Assembly (NCBI GenBank): GCA_002692725.1
Contig: NZLU01000027.1
Location: forward strand, 23,562 to 87,561
DNA: 64,000 bases
DNA from: Ponticaulis sp.
Lineage (GTDB): Bacteria > Pseudomonadota > Alphaproteobacteria > Caulobacterales > Hyphomonadaceae
Reading direction: 5' to 3'
Every line of letters starts with the position of its first letter. Position 1 is the stretch's first letter. Under the pieces are notes generated by a model. The model saw only the letters and a list, made by a program, of their open reading frames with translations. It did not search any database and had not been told where the DNA came from. A program made the position numbers and the translations under genes. This document shows positions 25,668-35,308 of the stretch, piece after piece.

Positions 25668-26993
25668 ATGTCCAAAACGATAGGTCTGTATGGTCTGATT
25701 GCGCTCGTGGTGCTGGTCGTTTCAATCATCCTTTTTCGAGTGATTGCCCCACCGCCGCCTAAAACCATTCGTTTCGCATCAGGGTCCGTTGGAGGCGCGT
25801 ATTCTCTCACCGCTGAAAAGTATCGTGAGCTGGTCAAAGAAGAGAGCATTACGTTAGAAATTTTCGAAAGCACCGGCTCAGGTGACAATCTTGAGATGTT
25901 GCGATCTGGCGAGGTCGATGCCGCGATTGTTCAGGGCGGTGTCGCCCTCCCGGCTGACAGCGAGACTCTGAGATCATTAGGTGCAGTCTTCTATGAGCCA
26001 CTCTGGGTGTTTTACCGCGGGGATGTTCAGCTTTCGGACACCAGCCTGGAAGATTTGCGCGCCTTTGACGATTTGCGGATCGCAGCTGGTACGGAAACCT
26101 CAGGCACGCGATCGCTCGCCAATCAGATGCTGGAGCAGAACGGCGTTGAGGCGAACCTGCTGCCCTTGTCAGGCCCTGATGGCGCCGAAGCCTTGCTCAG
26201 CGGCGATGTAGACGTTTTGGTGACTGTCACCGCGCCCACTGCCCCCTTTATCCGGCAATTGCTGGCGAACCCGAGCATCTCCGTTCTCAATTTCGAACGC
26301 GCGCTCGCCTATGAGCGGCGCACTCCCTATCTCAAACAGGTGATTTTCCCGGAAGGCGGCCTGGACCTCGAAAACAATCTTCCGTCAGATCCGATTGAAT
26401 TGATCGCGCCGGTCGCACAGGTTGTCGTCCGCGAAGATCTGCATCCTGCTGTTCAGGCGCTTTTGCTAGAGGTCATGGTGGACGTGCATCGGTCTGGCAC
26501 GCTCTTATCAGAGCCTGGCGTGTTCCCCACTCCCAATCGCGCAGATTTGCCCGTCGCAGATGAGGCGACGCGCTATTATGAGAACGGACCGACCTTTCTT
26601 CGGCGATACTTTCCGTTTGGAGTCGCAAACTTTCTTGAGCGCGCCTGGGTTCTGCTAATTCCCATGGTGACATTGCTCATCCCACTCGTCAGAGCAGGAC
26701 CGCCTATCTATCGCTGGCGCACGCGTCGTAAAATTTATGTCTGGTATCGCGAGCTGAAAACGCTGGAGGCCCGCGGCCGCGGCGCGAAGAATGACCATGT
26801 GCGCGACGAGGTGATACGGGAGCTTCGAACGCTCCAGGCTGAAGTCGGCCGGGTAGAAGTGCCCGAATCCTATACAGACGAGCTTTATCGACTTCGATCT
26901 CACATCCTGTTTGTCAGCCAGCTCATGAAACGCCTGGATGATGAGGCGGATGCCGAAGAAGAAGCCGAGGCCATCCTGTCTTCAAGTAGTTGA
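25668..26993 (+). CDS. TAXI family TRAP transporter solute-binding protein, membrane-anchored
   Basis: 441 residues from ATG 25668, five bases after GGGGGAGG; readings further upstream have no ribosome site. An N-terminal hydrophobic anchor (about residues 8-27) is followed by the periplasmic binding domain with IRFASGSVGGAYSLTAEKYRELV, the TAXI opening. After the domain there is a second membrane helix (about 330-350) and a cytoplasmic coiled tail. This doubly anchored form differs from free periplasmic TAXI proteins and resembles the group without adjacent TRAP permease genes. It may sense rather than transport. Confidence 0.85.
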   Translation: MSKTIGLYGLIALVVLVVSIILFRVIAPPPPKTIRFASGSVGGAYSLTAEKYRELVKEESITLEIFESTGSGDNLEMLRSGEVDAAIVQGGVALPADSETLRSLGAVFYEPLWVFYRGDVQLSDTSLEDLRAFDDLRIAAGTETSGTRSLANQMLEQNGVEANLLPLSGPDGAEALLSGDVDVLVTVTAPTAPFIRQLLANPSISVLNFERALAYERRTPYLKQVIFPEGGLDLENNLPSDPIELIAPVAQVVVREDLHPAVQALLLEVMVDVHRSGTLLSEPGVFPTPNRADLPVADEATRYYENGPTFLRRYFPFGVANFLERAWVLLIPMVTLLIPLVRAGPPIYRWRTRRKIYVWYRELKTLEARGRGAKNDHVRDEVIRELRTLQAEVGRVEVPESYTDELYRLRSHILFVSQLMKRLDDEADAEEEAEAILSSSS

Positions 26994-27005
26994 TCTGCCG
27001 GGAGA

Positions 27006-27767
27006 CTAAACCCAACCCGCTTCGCGAACTGTTTTGGCATAGGTGCGACTGACCGGGGCGGACGTACCCGATTTCAGAACAAGCGTAATCCGACCATCAC
27101 TGCTTGATGCAGATTGCACGCCGCTCTCTGCAACCCACCACGACCGATGCGTCTGCAGCCCTTTTGCGCCTTCGAGTTCGCGAATGGCATTGGCGAGGCG
27201 TTCCAGCATCATATGCTCACCGGCGCTGGTGTGAATGCGTAGATAATGGTCCTCAGACGAAATCGCGAACAAATCTGCATTGCGATAGGGCAAGGGAAGT
27301 CGCGACATGAAATTCCGGATCGTCTCTTCCGAAGCGGGCTGCCCGGCGGCTTCGCGCACCGCGCGACTTTCCTCAAAAACATGCAGCAGATAGCCAATGC
27401 CTGTCACGGCTGCGGAAATCACCCAGACAAACCCATACAGAATAAAAAATTCCAGCACGGTCGTGCGCCCATCAAAAGCAAGGTCTGCTGATATCAGCAC
27501 AATCGTAATCGCGAGCGCAGACAGGCTGCATGTACACAACAGCATGATCCAGACAGGTCTGCCAGGAAAGCGCTGGTCGATCAGATAGGCGACACCCCAA
27601 CCGACAAAGCTACCGATGAAAATCAGCGCGACCCAATAAAGCCAGCTTTGCCAGAATTCCATGCGGGCGGTGGCCCCATATGGCCCGACGATTGAGAGAA
27701 ATGTCCCGATCGCGATCAGGATAGCGAATTCCCGGCCGCGTTTTTTCCAGTCAATCGCGATACGCAA
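27006..27767 (-). CDS. membrane-bound LytTR family transcriptional regulator
   Basis: 253 residues: four predicted membrane helices (about residues 13-130), a linker and a C-terminal LytTR DNA-binding domain (about 150-250) with LFAISSEDHYLRIHT, then LQTHRSWWVA and VSRTYAKTVREAGWV, the family's strand pattern. There is no receiver domain, so the membrane part is probably the sensor. It is divergent from the DUF2306-DUF2141-carotenoid oxygenase genes, which I infer to be its targets. Confidence 0.88.
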   Translation of the reverse strand: MRIAIDWKKRGREFAILIAIGTFLSIVGPYGATARMEFWQSWLYWVALIFIGSFVGWGVAYLIDQRFPGRPVWIMLLCTCSLSALAITIVLISADLAFDGRTTVLEFFILYGFVWVISAAVTGIGYLLHVFEESRAVREAAGQPASEETIRNFMSRLPLPYRNADLFAISSEDHYLRIHTSAGEHMMLERLANAIRELEGAKGLQTHRSWWVAESGVQSASSSDGRITLVLKSGTSAPVSRTYAKTVREAGWV

Positions 27768-27791
27768 GCTGCAAACCCCTCATTTCTGACC

Positions 27792-27816
27792 TGTCATTCG
27801 CGCTTCGCGAACGACA
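27792..27816. promoter_or_regulatory. inverted repeat before the LytTR regulator gene
   Basis: TGTCATTCGCG-CTT-CGCGAACGACA: 11-base arms with one mismatch, 25-49 bases before the regulator start codon in the space shared with the divergent DUF2306 gene. Candidate operator. LytTR proteins usually bind direct repeats, so an inverted site is not the textbook form. Confidence 0.45.
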
Positions 27817-27952
27817 ATAGCGACGATTCACGAAGGAAGGCAGCCCCTTTATGAAGAGCCGCTCGAATTGCCCGATTTCTTTGCCATTCTGATCTCATCA
27901 ACCCGGCGTTCACTGGCCGGTATCACGAAGAATCAGATGGCCGGAGACGATC

Positions 27953-28504
27953 ATGACTTTAGTAAACCACGCAGACACAACGCCAGCTCAAGGCATTCGC
28001 TTTCCCGTAAAACTCACGCGCAATCAATGGATTTTTGCGATAGCTGGGATTGTCTATATCGCGCTCTCCTCATGGATCCTGATCGCCAATCAATATGTAC
28101 CGAAATTCCACTTTGACCCGACACCGCTGATCCAGTCCGGCATCGCCATTCAAATTCACGTCGCAGGCGCCATCTCCACTCTGCTGATCGGCCTGGTCTT
28201 GATGTTCGCGCCAAAAGGATTTCAGCTACATCGCACACTGGGCTGGACCTGGGTGGTGACCATGGCTGTCACGGCGATCTCCTCTTTCTTCATCACATCC
28301 TTCTCACCGGTCCATTTCAGCCCGATCCATGCCCTTTCAGCCTGGACGCTGCTCGGCCTGCCGATGGGAATTACGGCAATCCGCCGCCGCAATGTCGCCA
28401 AGCACCGCAAGGAAATGACCCAGATGTTTGTCGGCGGCATGCTGATCGCTGGCATGTTCTCCATGCTCCCGGGGCGCATGATGTTCGAGGTTTTCTTCTC
28501 ATAA
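27953..28504 (+). CDS. DUF2306 family membrane protein
   Basis: 183 residues, four to five hydrophobic helices. The block IQIHVAGAISTLLIGLVLMFAPKGFQLHRTLGWTW, with HxxxG and HRxLGW, is typical of DUF2306 proteins, whose function is unknown; conserved histidines may bind heme or metal. First gene of a rightward cluster facing away from the LytTR regulator. The gap of about 100 bases to the next gene does not show a terminator. Confidence 0.8.
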   Translation: MTLVNHADTTPAQGIRFPVKLTRNQWIFAIAGIVYIALSSWILIANQYVPKFHFDPTPLIQSGIAIQIHVAGAISTLLIGLVLMFAPKGFQLHRTLGWTWVVTMAVTAISSFFITSFSPVHFSPIHALSAWTLLGLPMGITAIRRRNVAKHRKEMTQMFVGGMLIAGMFSMLPGRMMFEVFFS

Positions 28505-28602
28505 TGCCGAAGGGGGCGTGCATCCGGCCTGCCTCCCCGGTCATCACCTGAACAATTCAATCCACTCAACCAAACCCACACAGCACTTTGAAAGGAACAC
28601 TC

Positions 28603-29052
28603 ATGACTTACGTTTCGCAAACACTCAGCGCACTGATTGCGGCCCCCCTCTTGCTCGCCGCTGTGACAAGCGCGCAACCCGTCCACGCCGATGATGCAGC
28701 CAAGCTCTCTGTCACCGTGCAGAATGTCGAAAAACCACAAGGCAAAATGATGATTGCGGTCTTCAAAGACGAAGCGGGATATGACGGCTCCCAACCTGTT
28801 GCAGCGTCTGCGGCCCCAGTCTCCGCAGAAACAGTCACGGCGGTTTTCAGCGATCTTGAGCCGGGTGAATATGGCATCAAAATCTATCACGATGTGAATG
28901 ATGATGGCGAGATGAACACCAACCCGTTCGGCATGCCAACAGAGCCGTTTGGCTTCTCCAATGATGCGCCCGTTCGCTTCGGCCCGCCCGGTTGGAACGC
29001 GGCAAAATTCACTTTGGAAGGCGAAACCGTTCAAACCATCACACTTCAATAG
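28603..29052 (+). CDS. DUF2141 family secreted protein
   Basis: 149 residues from ATG 28603 behind AAGGA; the upstream in-frame TTG at 28588 would lie across that site. Signal peptide ending about residue 30 (AQPVHA), then an immunoglobulin-like beta domain: LSVTVQNVEKPQGKMMIAVF, LEPGEYGIKIYHDVNDDGEMNTN and GMPTEPFGFSN, all DUF2141 hallmarks. Periplasmic or exported, function unknown. DUF2141 genes recur beside carotenoid oxygenase genes, which fits this position. Confidence 0.88.
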   Translation: MTYVSQTLSALIAAPLLLAAVTSAQPVHADDAAKLSVTVQNVEKPQGKMMIAVFKDEAGYDGSQPVAASAAPVSAETVTAVFSDLEPGEYGIKIYHDVNDDGEMNTNPFGMPTEPFGFSNDAPVRFGPPGWNAAKFTLEGETVQTITLQ

Positions 29053-29063
29053 GGATCAGGATT

Positions 29064-30530
29064 ATGAGTTTTTCACGTCGAGGATTTCTCGCCGGTTCCA
29101 GCGCAGCCATGGCTGCGCTGGCGACCCGACCGGCCTGGGCCGACCAGAACAGCCTCTATTGGCAGGCGGGCTGGGAAACAGCTCCAGCTGAAGGATTTGC
29201 GCCAACCGAAATGACATTGGTGCGTGGCAAACTACCTGAAGGCCTGAATGGCGCCCTCTATCGCAATGGCCCTGCACAGTTCCGTTATGGCGATAAAACC
29301 CTTCCGCACTGGTTTGACGGTGATGGCATGGTTCACTCAATCCGGTTTGCAAATGGCAAAGCTGTTCACACTGGACGCTTCGTTCAGACGGAAAAGCGCC
29401 GCATCGAACAGGCCCAGAAAGCATTTGTCGTGCCGGGTTTCGGCACGGAAGGTGATCCGAATTTTGCAGTGAGCAACCCAGATGCCGCCAATGCCGCCAA
29501 CACATCGGTTCTGCGCGTGGGGGATGATCTTCTCGCGCTCTGGGAAGCAGGTTCGGCTTTTGCCATGGACCCTGTCAGTCTTGAAACGCGCGGGCCAAAA
29601 ACCTGGCGCGAAGATTTGAAAGGCATGCCTTTCCTGGCCCATCCAAAGGTCGAGCCAAATGGCACGATCTGGAATCTCGGAATTGGCGGCTCTCGTGTCG
29701 GTATTTACAAGATTTCTCCCGCCGGTGCGCTGCAGGAATTCGGTCTGGTCGATACTGGGCTGGCTTCCTACATCCATGACTTCGCGATGACAGAGCGTTC
29801 GCTGATCATTCTGGTCCAGCCCTGGGTGTATAAGCGCAATATTCCGCCTTTCACTGCGAGCATGGCGTGGGAGCCAGAGCACGGCCTGAAAGTGCTGATC
29901 GTTGACAAAAACGACTTCTCCAAGACCCGCTGGGCCGAAATGCCACCGCGCTTCTTCTTCCACACTGGTGATGCCTGGGAAGACGAGTCGGGCACAATCC
30001 ATATGGATATCGCCACTTATGAAAATGCTGACTTCGTCGAGCATGGCGAGGCTGACATCATTTCCGGGAAATACCAGAAACCAAAGACAGCACCGGCACA
30101 AATGGCCATGGCGGTGATTCCGAAAACCGGCGAGGCGAAGCTGATAGATACCGGTCTGCCTGCTGAATTTCCTCGGATTGATCCACGTTATCAGGGGCAG
30201 GTCCGCAATCAGGTCTGGATGATCGATACGAGCCAGCGCGATCATGCGCCCGGTTCGTCGATTATCCGACGCCTGAACTGGGATAGCGTCACACCTGACG
30301 CCCATGATTTCGGACGCGAACACATGGTTGAGGAACATCTCTTTGTTCCGCGGCCGGGTAGCGACAATGAAGGCGATGGCTGGCTCGTTGGCACGACACT
30401 GAACATGCGTGAACGCGCGACTGAAGTTCACGTGTTTGACGCCATGCGCATCAACCACGGCCCGCTGGCGAGCTTCCGTGCGCCTTATGCATGGCCACTT
30501 GGTTTTCACGGAACATGGGCGTCGGCCTGA
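29064..30530 (+). CDS. carotenoid oxygenase family protein, Tat-exported
   Basis: 488 residues from ATG 29064. Twin-arginine signal (SRRGFLAG) ending near AWA at about residue 25, so the enzyme is exported folded with its metal. The RPE65/carotenoid cleavage dioxygenase beta-propeller shows its four iron histidines in AHPKVEPNG, YIHDFAMT, FFHTGDAWED and GFHGTW at the C terminus. Such enzymes split carotenoids, or lignin-derived stilbenes, with O2. It starts 11 bases after the DUF2141 gene. The substrate cannot be read from sequence. Confidence 0.9.
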   Translation: MSFSRRGFLAGSSAAMAALATRPAWADQNSLYWQAGWETAPAEGFAPTEMTLVRGKLPEGLNGALYRNGPAQFRYGDKTLPHWFDGDGMVHSIRFANGKAVHTGRFVQTEKRRIEQAQKAFVVPGFGTEGDPNFAVSNPDAANAANTSVLRVGDDLLALWEAGSAFAMDPVSLETRGPKTWREDLKGMPFLAHPKVEPNGTIWNLGIGGSRVGIYKISPAGALQEFGLVDTGLASYIHDFAMTERSLIILVQPWVYKRNIPPFTASMAWEPEHGLKVLIVDKNDFSKTRWAEMPPRFFFHTGDAWEDESGTIHMDIATYENADFVEHGEADIISGKYQKPKTAPAQMAMAVIPKTGEAKLIDTGLPAEFPRIDPRYQGQVRNQVWMIDTSQRDHAPGSSIIRRLNWDSVTPDAHDFGREHMVEEHLFVPRPGSDNEGDGWLVGTTLNMRERATEVHVFDAMRINHGPLASFRAPYAWPLGFHGTWASA

Positions 30531-30573
30531 TAGTTTCTCGCGTGCCGTGAGACATGATCTCCACTCTGACTTT

Positions 30574-30605
30574 GCGGCAGGCGCTTATGGCGTCTGCCGT
30601 TTTTT
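30574..30605 (+). terminator. intrinsic terminator after the carotenoid oxygenase
   Basis: CGGCAGGCGC (30575-30584) pairs with GCGTCTGCCG (30590-30599) with one G-T pair, 5-base loop, then T6. Confidence 0.85.
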
Positions 30606-30739
30606 CATAATCCGATGACGCGTAAAAAGGCAGTTTGCTGTCTCCGGCCTTTTTTGTTTGTGCTTCATTGCCCAGGACGTCATCACCTTGTCACAGCCAC
30701 ATTCTAACGATTTGTCTGCGCTCAGGTTCGGAGGGAAGA

Positions 30740-31918
30740 ATGAAATCTATCGCCGCTTTGATGTTGTCAGCCAGCGTGCTGGTCGGATGCACGACGACCG
30801 TCACAACCAGTTCAACAGATGCTCCCAACTTTAGCAGCGCCGTTGAAGCTCTGAACGTCTATTACCGCTCTGTACCGGTCAGCGAGCTCCCGGCGGGTCC
30901 CTCATTCCTCCCGCTCGACACGGGAAAGGCCCTGACCCGCATTATTGTTGGCTCGTGCAATGACGAAGAAGTGCCGGACCCGGCCATGTTCAGTATTGCG
31001 AAAGAAGACGCCGACCTGTTCCTGTTCATTGGCGACAATGTTTATGGCGACCGGGACGGACGCAATTATGCGAATGCAGATGCCGAGCTGGTTGAACTTC
31101 GTGAGAGCTATTCTGATCTCGCCGCACAGCCTGAATTCCAGGCCATCGCCAGCAACATGCCCGTTCTCGCGACCTGGGATGATCACGACTATGGCATGAA
31201 TGATTTCGGTCGGGATTTCATGGGCAAGGTGCTTTCAGAACGCATGTTCGAAAACTTCTTCGGCCTGGAGGAAGAAGCCGGCGACCATGATGGCGTGTAT
31301 TATTCAAAAATGGTGGGTCCGGAAGGCCAGCGAACTCAGATCATCATGCTCGACACGCGGTATTTCCGGTCTGACCTGACACCGACGGATGAATACGGCA
31401 AGACGGGCAAGGAACGCTATATTCCGTCGACTGACCCAGACCAGGACATGTTGGGCGATGTCCAATGGGCGTGGCTGGAAGATGAGCTGAAAAAGCCTGC
31501 TGATTTGCGTCTTCTCGTGTCCTCCATCCAGATCATACCGGATGTCCATGGCTGGGAAGCCTGGTCCAGACTACCGCAGGAACGTGAGCGGCTATACGAT
31601 CTGCTGGCAGAGACTGAAGCCGAAGGTGTGGTCTTTCTGTCTGGCGACCGTCACACCAGCTTCCTCTATAAGGATGCTGATCGCGGCCCTTATCCCTTCT
31701 ATGAAATCACCGCCTCCTCCCTGAACGCTGCTTTTGCGGACGACCCGGTTTCGCCCGAAGTCGATTCTCGCCAGATCGGAAAGGGCTACACGTTTGAGAA
31801 TTACGGGGCGATAGACATTGACTGGGAGGCCAAGACAATCGGCCTGTCCATTCTGTCTAATGAAGGCGAAATTGTTCGCGACGCGGCATTCTCCTTCGAC
31901 GAGATCCAAGCGGGCTGA
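30740..31918 (+). CDS. PhoD-like alkaline phosphatase / metallophosphatase lipoprotein
   Basis: 392 residues from ATG 30740 after GGAGGG; a longer reading from 30635 runs through the terminator region and is not credible. Signal peptide with lipobox LVGC. PhoD metal-site motifs: GDNVYGDRDG (about residue 98), TWDDHDYGMNDFG (about 146) and SGDRHTSF (about 300). Predicted phosphodiesterase/phosphatase on the outer face of the membrane. Stand-alone gene. Confidence 0.88.
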   Translation: MKSIAALMLSASVLVGCTTTVTTSSTDAPNFSSAVEALNVYYRSVPVSELPAGPSFLPLDTGKALTRIIVGSCNDEEVPDPAMFSIAKEDADLFLFIGDNVYGDRDGRNYANADAELVELRESYSDLAAQPEFQAIASNMPVLATWDDHDYGMNDFGRDFMGKVLSERMFENFFGLEEEAGDHDGVYYSKMVGPEGQRTQIIMLDTRYFRSDLTPTDEYGKTGKERYIPSTDPDQDMLGDVQWAWLEDELKKPADLRLLVSSIQIIPDVHGWEAWSRLPQERERLYDLLAETEAEGVVFLSGDRHTSFLYKDADRGPYPFYEITASSLNAAFADDPVSPEVDSRQIGKGYTFENYGAIDIDWEAKTIGLSILSNEGEIVRDAAFSFDEIQAG

Positions 31919-31970
31919 CAACCTGATTTCACAACTGTAATATCCTCCCGAGACGTTCTTGGGGGGAGCG

Positions 31971-33779
31971 ATGTTTTCAGGCTTTATCAGTTATTCTCGG
32001 AAAAATGCGCATTTTGCACGGCATCTGCACAAACGCCTCGAAGCCTATCGTATTCCAAAAGGCCTGCGAAATCTCCGAGCTGAGAAACTCGGACGTTTCT
32101 TCCTCGATCAGAACGAGCTCCCAGCGTCTGCGTCACTGACTGCAGAACTTCAAAAACAGCTTCTCGCCTCAGACGCACTTATCGTCATCAGCAGCCCTGA
32201 GGCCGCAGCCTCTGAATGGGTGAATAAGGAAATCGAGTACTTCAAGGACAATTGTCCGGAACGAAAAATTTTCTGCGTTATCGTCTCCGGCGATCCTCCT
32301 GAATGCTTCCCTCCAAGCCTCCGGGATGACGAGCCTTTGGCCCCAGATTTTCGATCAAGCGCTGATGGCGAAGAGTTGGGATTTGCAAAACTTGTTGCAG
32401 GTCTGCTCAACGTCAATCTGGGAGAATTGCAGAACCGGGAGCTGCTTAAAGTTCGCGAGGAACGTCGCCGTTTCGCGCTGATCTCGTCAAGCTTGATTGT
32501 CTTAAGCGTCGTTTCGCTCGTTTCCGTCGCGCTTGCAACATTCCTTTTTAAGCAATCTGAGAACCGCGAAATACGTGCCCAGCAATTCGCAACGCAGGCA
32601 GGTGATATCGCAAATGATGTGATTACGGACATGTCAGCTCTCACAATCGATGAGGCGCTCTCCATCGGCACATTCCAACGACTCTCGCGCACACTGATGT
32701 CCAATCTCATGCGGCTGAGAGAGTTGGGACTGACCGACTTCGAGTCCGAATACAATCTGATTGAAATGTTCCGGCTGTTTGCCCTGTCAAATTTCGATGA
32801 TGAGACTGCCTCCAATGAAGCCTTGGCGCGTGCAGAACAAATCTTTGACGAAATCAATATCCCGCCAGAGCAATCGTATCAAAAGCCCAAGCTGGAGATT
32901 ATTCTGAAAAGCGCCTCAGCTCAACTCGCCTGCTTTCATGGAAGTTGTCAAAAAGGGCTCAATATATACGCAGATGCACTTTCAGATCTGGACGAAGCGA
33001 TCGACACCCACAAAGGACTAATCGCCAGAGCCAATCTGTACATGCAGGCCGGAAAGCAAAATCTTGATTTTGCCAAACTACTGGAAGCACACGATCCTGA
33101 TTATCCTCGTATACGCCGAGCCCTCAATAAAAGCATTGGATACCTGACTGAGATCACAGTGGCAGGCGAAGAGGAAAAGCGTCGAAAAAACATGATCGCA
33201 GATGCTGAAGCCACTCTAAAACGTATTCCGACCGATGATAGCCTTGAGGCAAAACGCCTGGCTGCAATCAATGTCTGTCGTTCTGCATTTGACTATTGGG
33301 AAGCCAACAGAACCTATTCCGGGTATAGCCAGAACGTGCTCGATGAATTTCAAGCGAGTACAAATTGCATGATCCAGTCTTCGAGTGTCGGTTATCATGC
33401 AGGGGATATCGAAACGGTCTGTCGCGCCTATCATAACCTTCACCGGCAACGCTACCTCGCCGACCTGATGAGGGATAAGACCCATCCTGCGGTGATGGCC
33501 AATCACGAGCTGAATATGGAAATGTCCGAAGCTTATTTCGCTGTGATGTGCGGCAGTCCTGAACGCGCCGCTGATGCGATGGAAGACCTCCGTTCCAAAA
33601 TGGAAGCGGTTCAGAAGGAATATTCCACCATACCGGCTATCCAGCAGACGCTTGAGAAAATCATGCCCATGTTCCGAAATTATGAGCTTTTGCTCGAACA
33701 GGACGGGCTCCAGGAACGCGACGTACAATTCAGCGATGGCCGCTATTATTACGAGCCGCCTGACGACAGCCCGAACTGA
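31971..33779 (+). CDS. membrane-anchored TIR-domain protein
   Basis: 602 residues from ATG 31971 behind GGGGGAG. TIR domain at about residues 1-130: box 1 FISYSR, the LDQNELPASASLT loop, and SSPEAAASEWVNKEIEYF with the Glu that acts in NAD-cleaving TIRs (about residue 88). One transmembrane helix follows at about 169-193, then a 400-residue helical C-terminal region with TPR-like character but no clean repeats. Bacterial TIR proteins cleave NAD+ in phage defence or signal. The membrane anchor and lone gene are less usual. Alternative: scaffold without enzymatic activity. Confidence 0.82.
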   Translation: MFSGFISYSRKNAHFARHLHKRLEAYRIPKGLRNLRAEKLGRFFLDQNELPASASLTAELQKQLLASDALIVISSPEAAASEWVNKEIEYFKDNCPERKIFCVIVSGDPPECFPPSLRDDEPLAPDFRSSADGEELGFAKLVAGLLNVNLGELQNRELLKVREERRRFALISSSLIVLSVVSLVSVALATFLFKQSENREIRAQQFATQAGDIANDVITDMSALTIDEALSIGTFQRLSRTLMSNLMRLRELGLTDFESEYNLIEMFRLFALSNFDDETASNEALARAEQIFDEINIPPEQSYQKPKLEIILKSASAQLACFHGSCQKGLNIYADALSDLDEAIDTHKGLIARANLYMQAGKQNLDFAKLLEAHDPDYPRIRRALNKSIGYLTEITVAGEEEKRRKNMIADAEATLKRIPTDDSLEAKRLAAINVCRSAFDYWEANRTYSGYSQNVLDEFQASTNCMIQSSSVGYHAGDIETVCRAYHNLHRQRYLADLMRDKTHPAVMANHELNMEMSEAYFAVMCGSPERAADAMEDLRSKMEAVQKEYSTIPAIQQTLEKIMPMFRNYELLLEQDGLQERDVQFSDGRYYYEPPDDSPN

Positions 33780-33910
33780 CGTCATCAAATCGATCGATAT
33801 AGGCTACAATCATTTTTCTCTTCGCGACCTACCGTGTTAGGCTTGCGAGACGCTGGCAAAAATGGTTGAGGGGCGCTCAGTTTCAACAGTCTGGCTAGAT
33901 CGAGCTTCCC

Positions 33911-35206
33911 ATGACAGCCTTCAGCAACGTCACGTCTCTGATCTTTTCTGCGGCCCTGATGCAGATTGCGGGTGGCCTGCTGGGCGTTATTGTTCCTTTG
34001 GCGCTCGGCGCGGAAGGATATTCAGACGCGGTCATTGGTCTGATTGCTGCGGTTTACTCGGCAGGGTTTATGGTCGGGGCCGCGATTGCGCCGCGTGCTA
34101 TTCGGCAAGTCGCCAATATTCGCACCTTCGCCTTCTCAGCCGCTCTGTGCGCAGCCGCAGCGCTTTTCATGGCCATGTTTCGCGATCCGTATAGCTGGTC
34201 GTTGGCGCGATTTGCCCAAGGCATTGGCATTGCCCTTATGTTTGCCAGTGTTGAAAGCTGGATGACTGAGGCGACCCCGGTTCAGCAACGCGGCTCTGTG
34301 CTTGGCATTTATCACGTGGTGGCGAAACTCGCGCTGATCACCGGTCCGTTCTTTGCCATCGGCACAACAGCCGACGATCTGGAGCCTTATATCTGGTGCG
34401 GTATTTTCCTGTCGCTGGCACTCATGCCCGTAAGCGCGACCCGTAGTCTGCAGCCCGCCCCGCCGGATCCGGACCCCTATCCCATCCGTCGGATGTTCTC
34501 GGTGGCCCCCTCTGGGGTCATTGGCGTTTTCATCGCAGGCTTTTCGAATACAGGCTTTCTGTCTCTGCTTCCGGTTTATGCACAGCGGGTGGAAGGCATG
34601 ACGGCCGCCTCAGCCGCTGCGATTCTTATGGCGGCGGCCTATTTCGGCGGAACCCTCAGCCAATGGCCGGTCGGATATATTTCTGACCGGATCGACCGAC
34701 GCATTGTCATCGGGGCGATGGGGCTCCTGTCCGGAATAGTTGCGCTGGTTCTGGCCGTTCTCAATGGCGAACCAGGCTCGCTGACCGTTCAGATTCTGAT
34801 CGGATTATGGGGAACGGGCGCTTTGTCGTTTTATGGCCTGTGCATCGCGCACGCCGCCGACCGGTGCGAACCAGAAAAAATCGCGAGAATGCTGTCCGGC
34901 CTTCTGTTTGTGTGGGCGTCAGGCTCAGTTCTTGGCCCCTTGTTCTTTGGCGTCGTCATGAGTTCGCCGCTTGGGTCGCGCGGTCTTTTTATCTTTGAAG
35001 CAGTAATCGGCTTTGTTCTCTTCGCCGTTATGATCTGGCGTCGTCAGGCCAAAGCCGGCGTGAAAGATGCGCAACGCGAATCCTATGAATATGTGCTGCC
35101 AACCTCAGTCGTCGGCGCCGAGATCGACCCGCGAACGGACTATGAGACAGATGATGAAACCTTGTCCGCCGTTGAACCAGAAACCGATCCGAACGTCGCC
35201 AATTGA
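33911..35206 (+). CDS. MFS transporter (YcaD-like)
   Basis: 431 residues, 12 hydrophobic helices. The opening LMQIAGGLLGVIVPLAL and the ARFAQGIGIALMFASVESWM segment fit the YcaD/UMF-type branch of the major facilitator superfamily. Substrate unknown. An acidic, soluble tail of about 40 residues ends the protein. The gene lies directly before sucC with about 100 bases between, without a visible terminator. Confidence 0.85.
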   Translation: MTAFSNVTSLIFSAALMQIAGGLLGVIVPLALGAEGYSDAVIGLIAAVYSAGFMVGAAIAPRAIRQVANIRTFAFSAALCAAAALFMAMFRDPYSWSLARFAQGIGIALMFASVESWMTEATPVQQRGSVLGIYHVVAKLALITGPFFAIGTTADDLEPYIWCGIFLSLALMPVSATRSLQPAPPDPDPYPIRRMFSVAPSGVIGVFIAGFSNTGFLSLLPVYAQRVEGMTAASAAAILMAAAYFGGTLSQWPVGYISDRIDRRIVIGAMGLLSGIVALVLAVLNGEPGSLTVQILIGLWGTGALSFYGLCIAHAADRCEPEKIARMLSGLLFVWASGSVLGPLFFGVVMSSPLGSRGLFIFEAVIGFVLFAVMIWRRQAKAGVKDAQRESYEYVLPTSVVGAEIDPRTDYETDDETLSAVEPETDPNVAN

Positions 35207-35308
35207 TCTTTCCGGAAACGTCGGAGTTGCAAGGCACACGACTGTTGTTATAACCCGATCCTGTCTACCGGGGCGTCCAGCCACCATCCAGTGAAAGAGG
35301 CAGCATTC

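Noticed and set aside
28222..29049. 275-residue leftward frame
   Set aside because: Antisense to DUF2306 and DUF2141 genes, both supported by family motifs and ribosome sites.
29337..30509. 390-residue leftward frame
   Set aside because: Antisense to the carotenoid oxygenase with its four iron histidines.
30635..30739. Longer N terminus for the PhoD-like protein
   Set aside because: Would run through the terminator-adjacent region without ribosome site, and the lipoprotein signal starts only at 30740.
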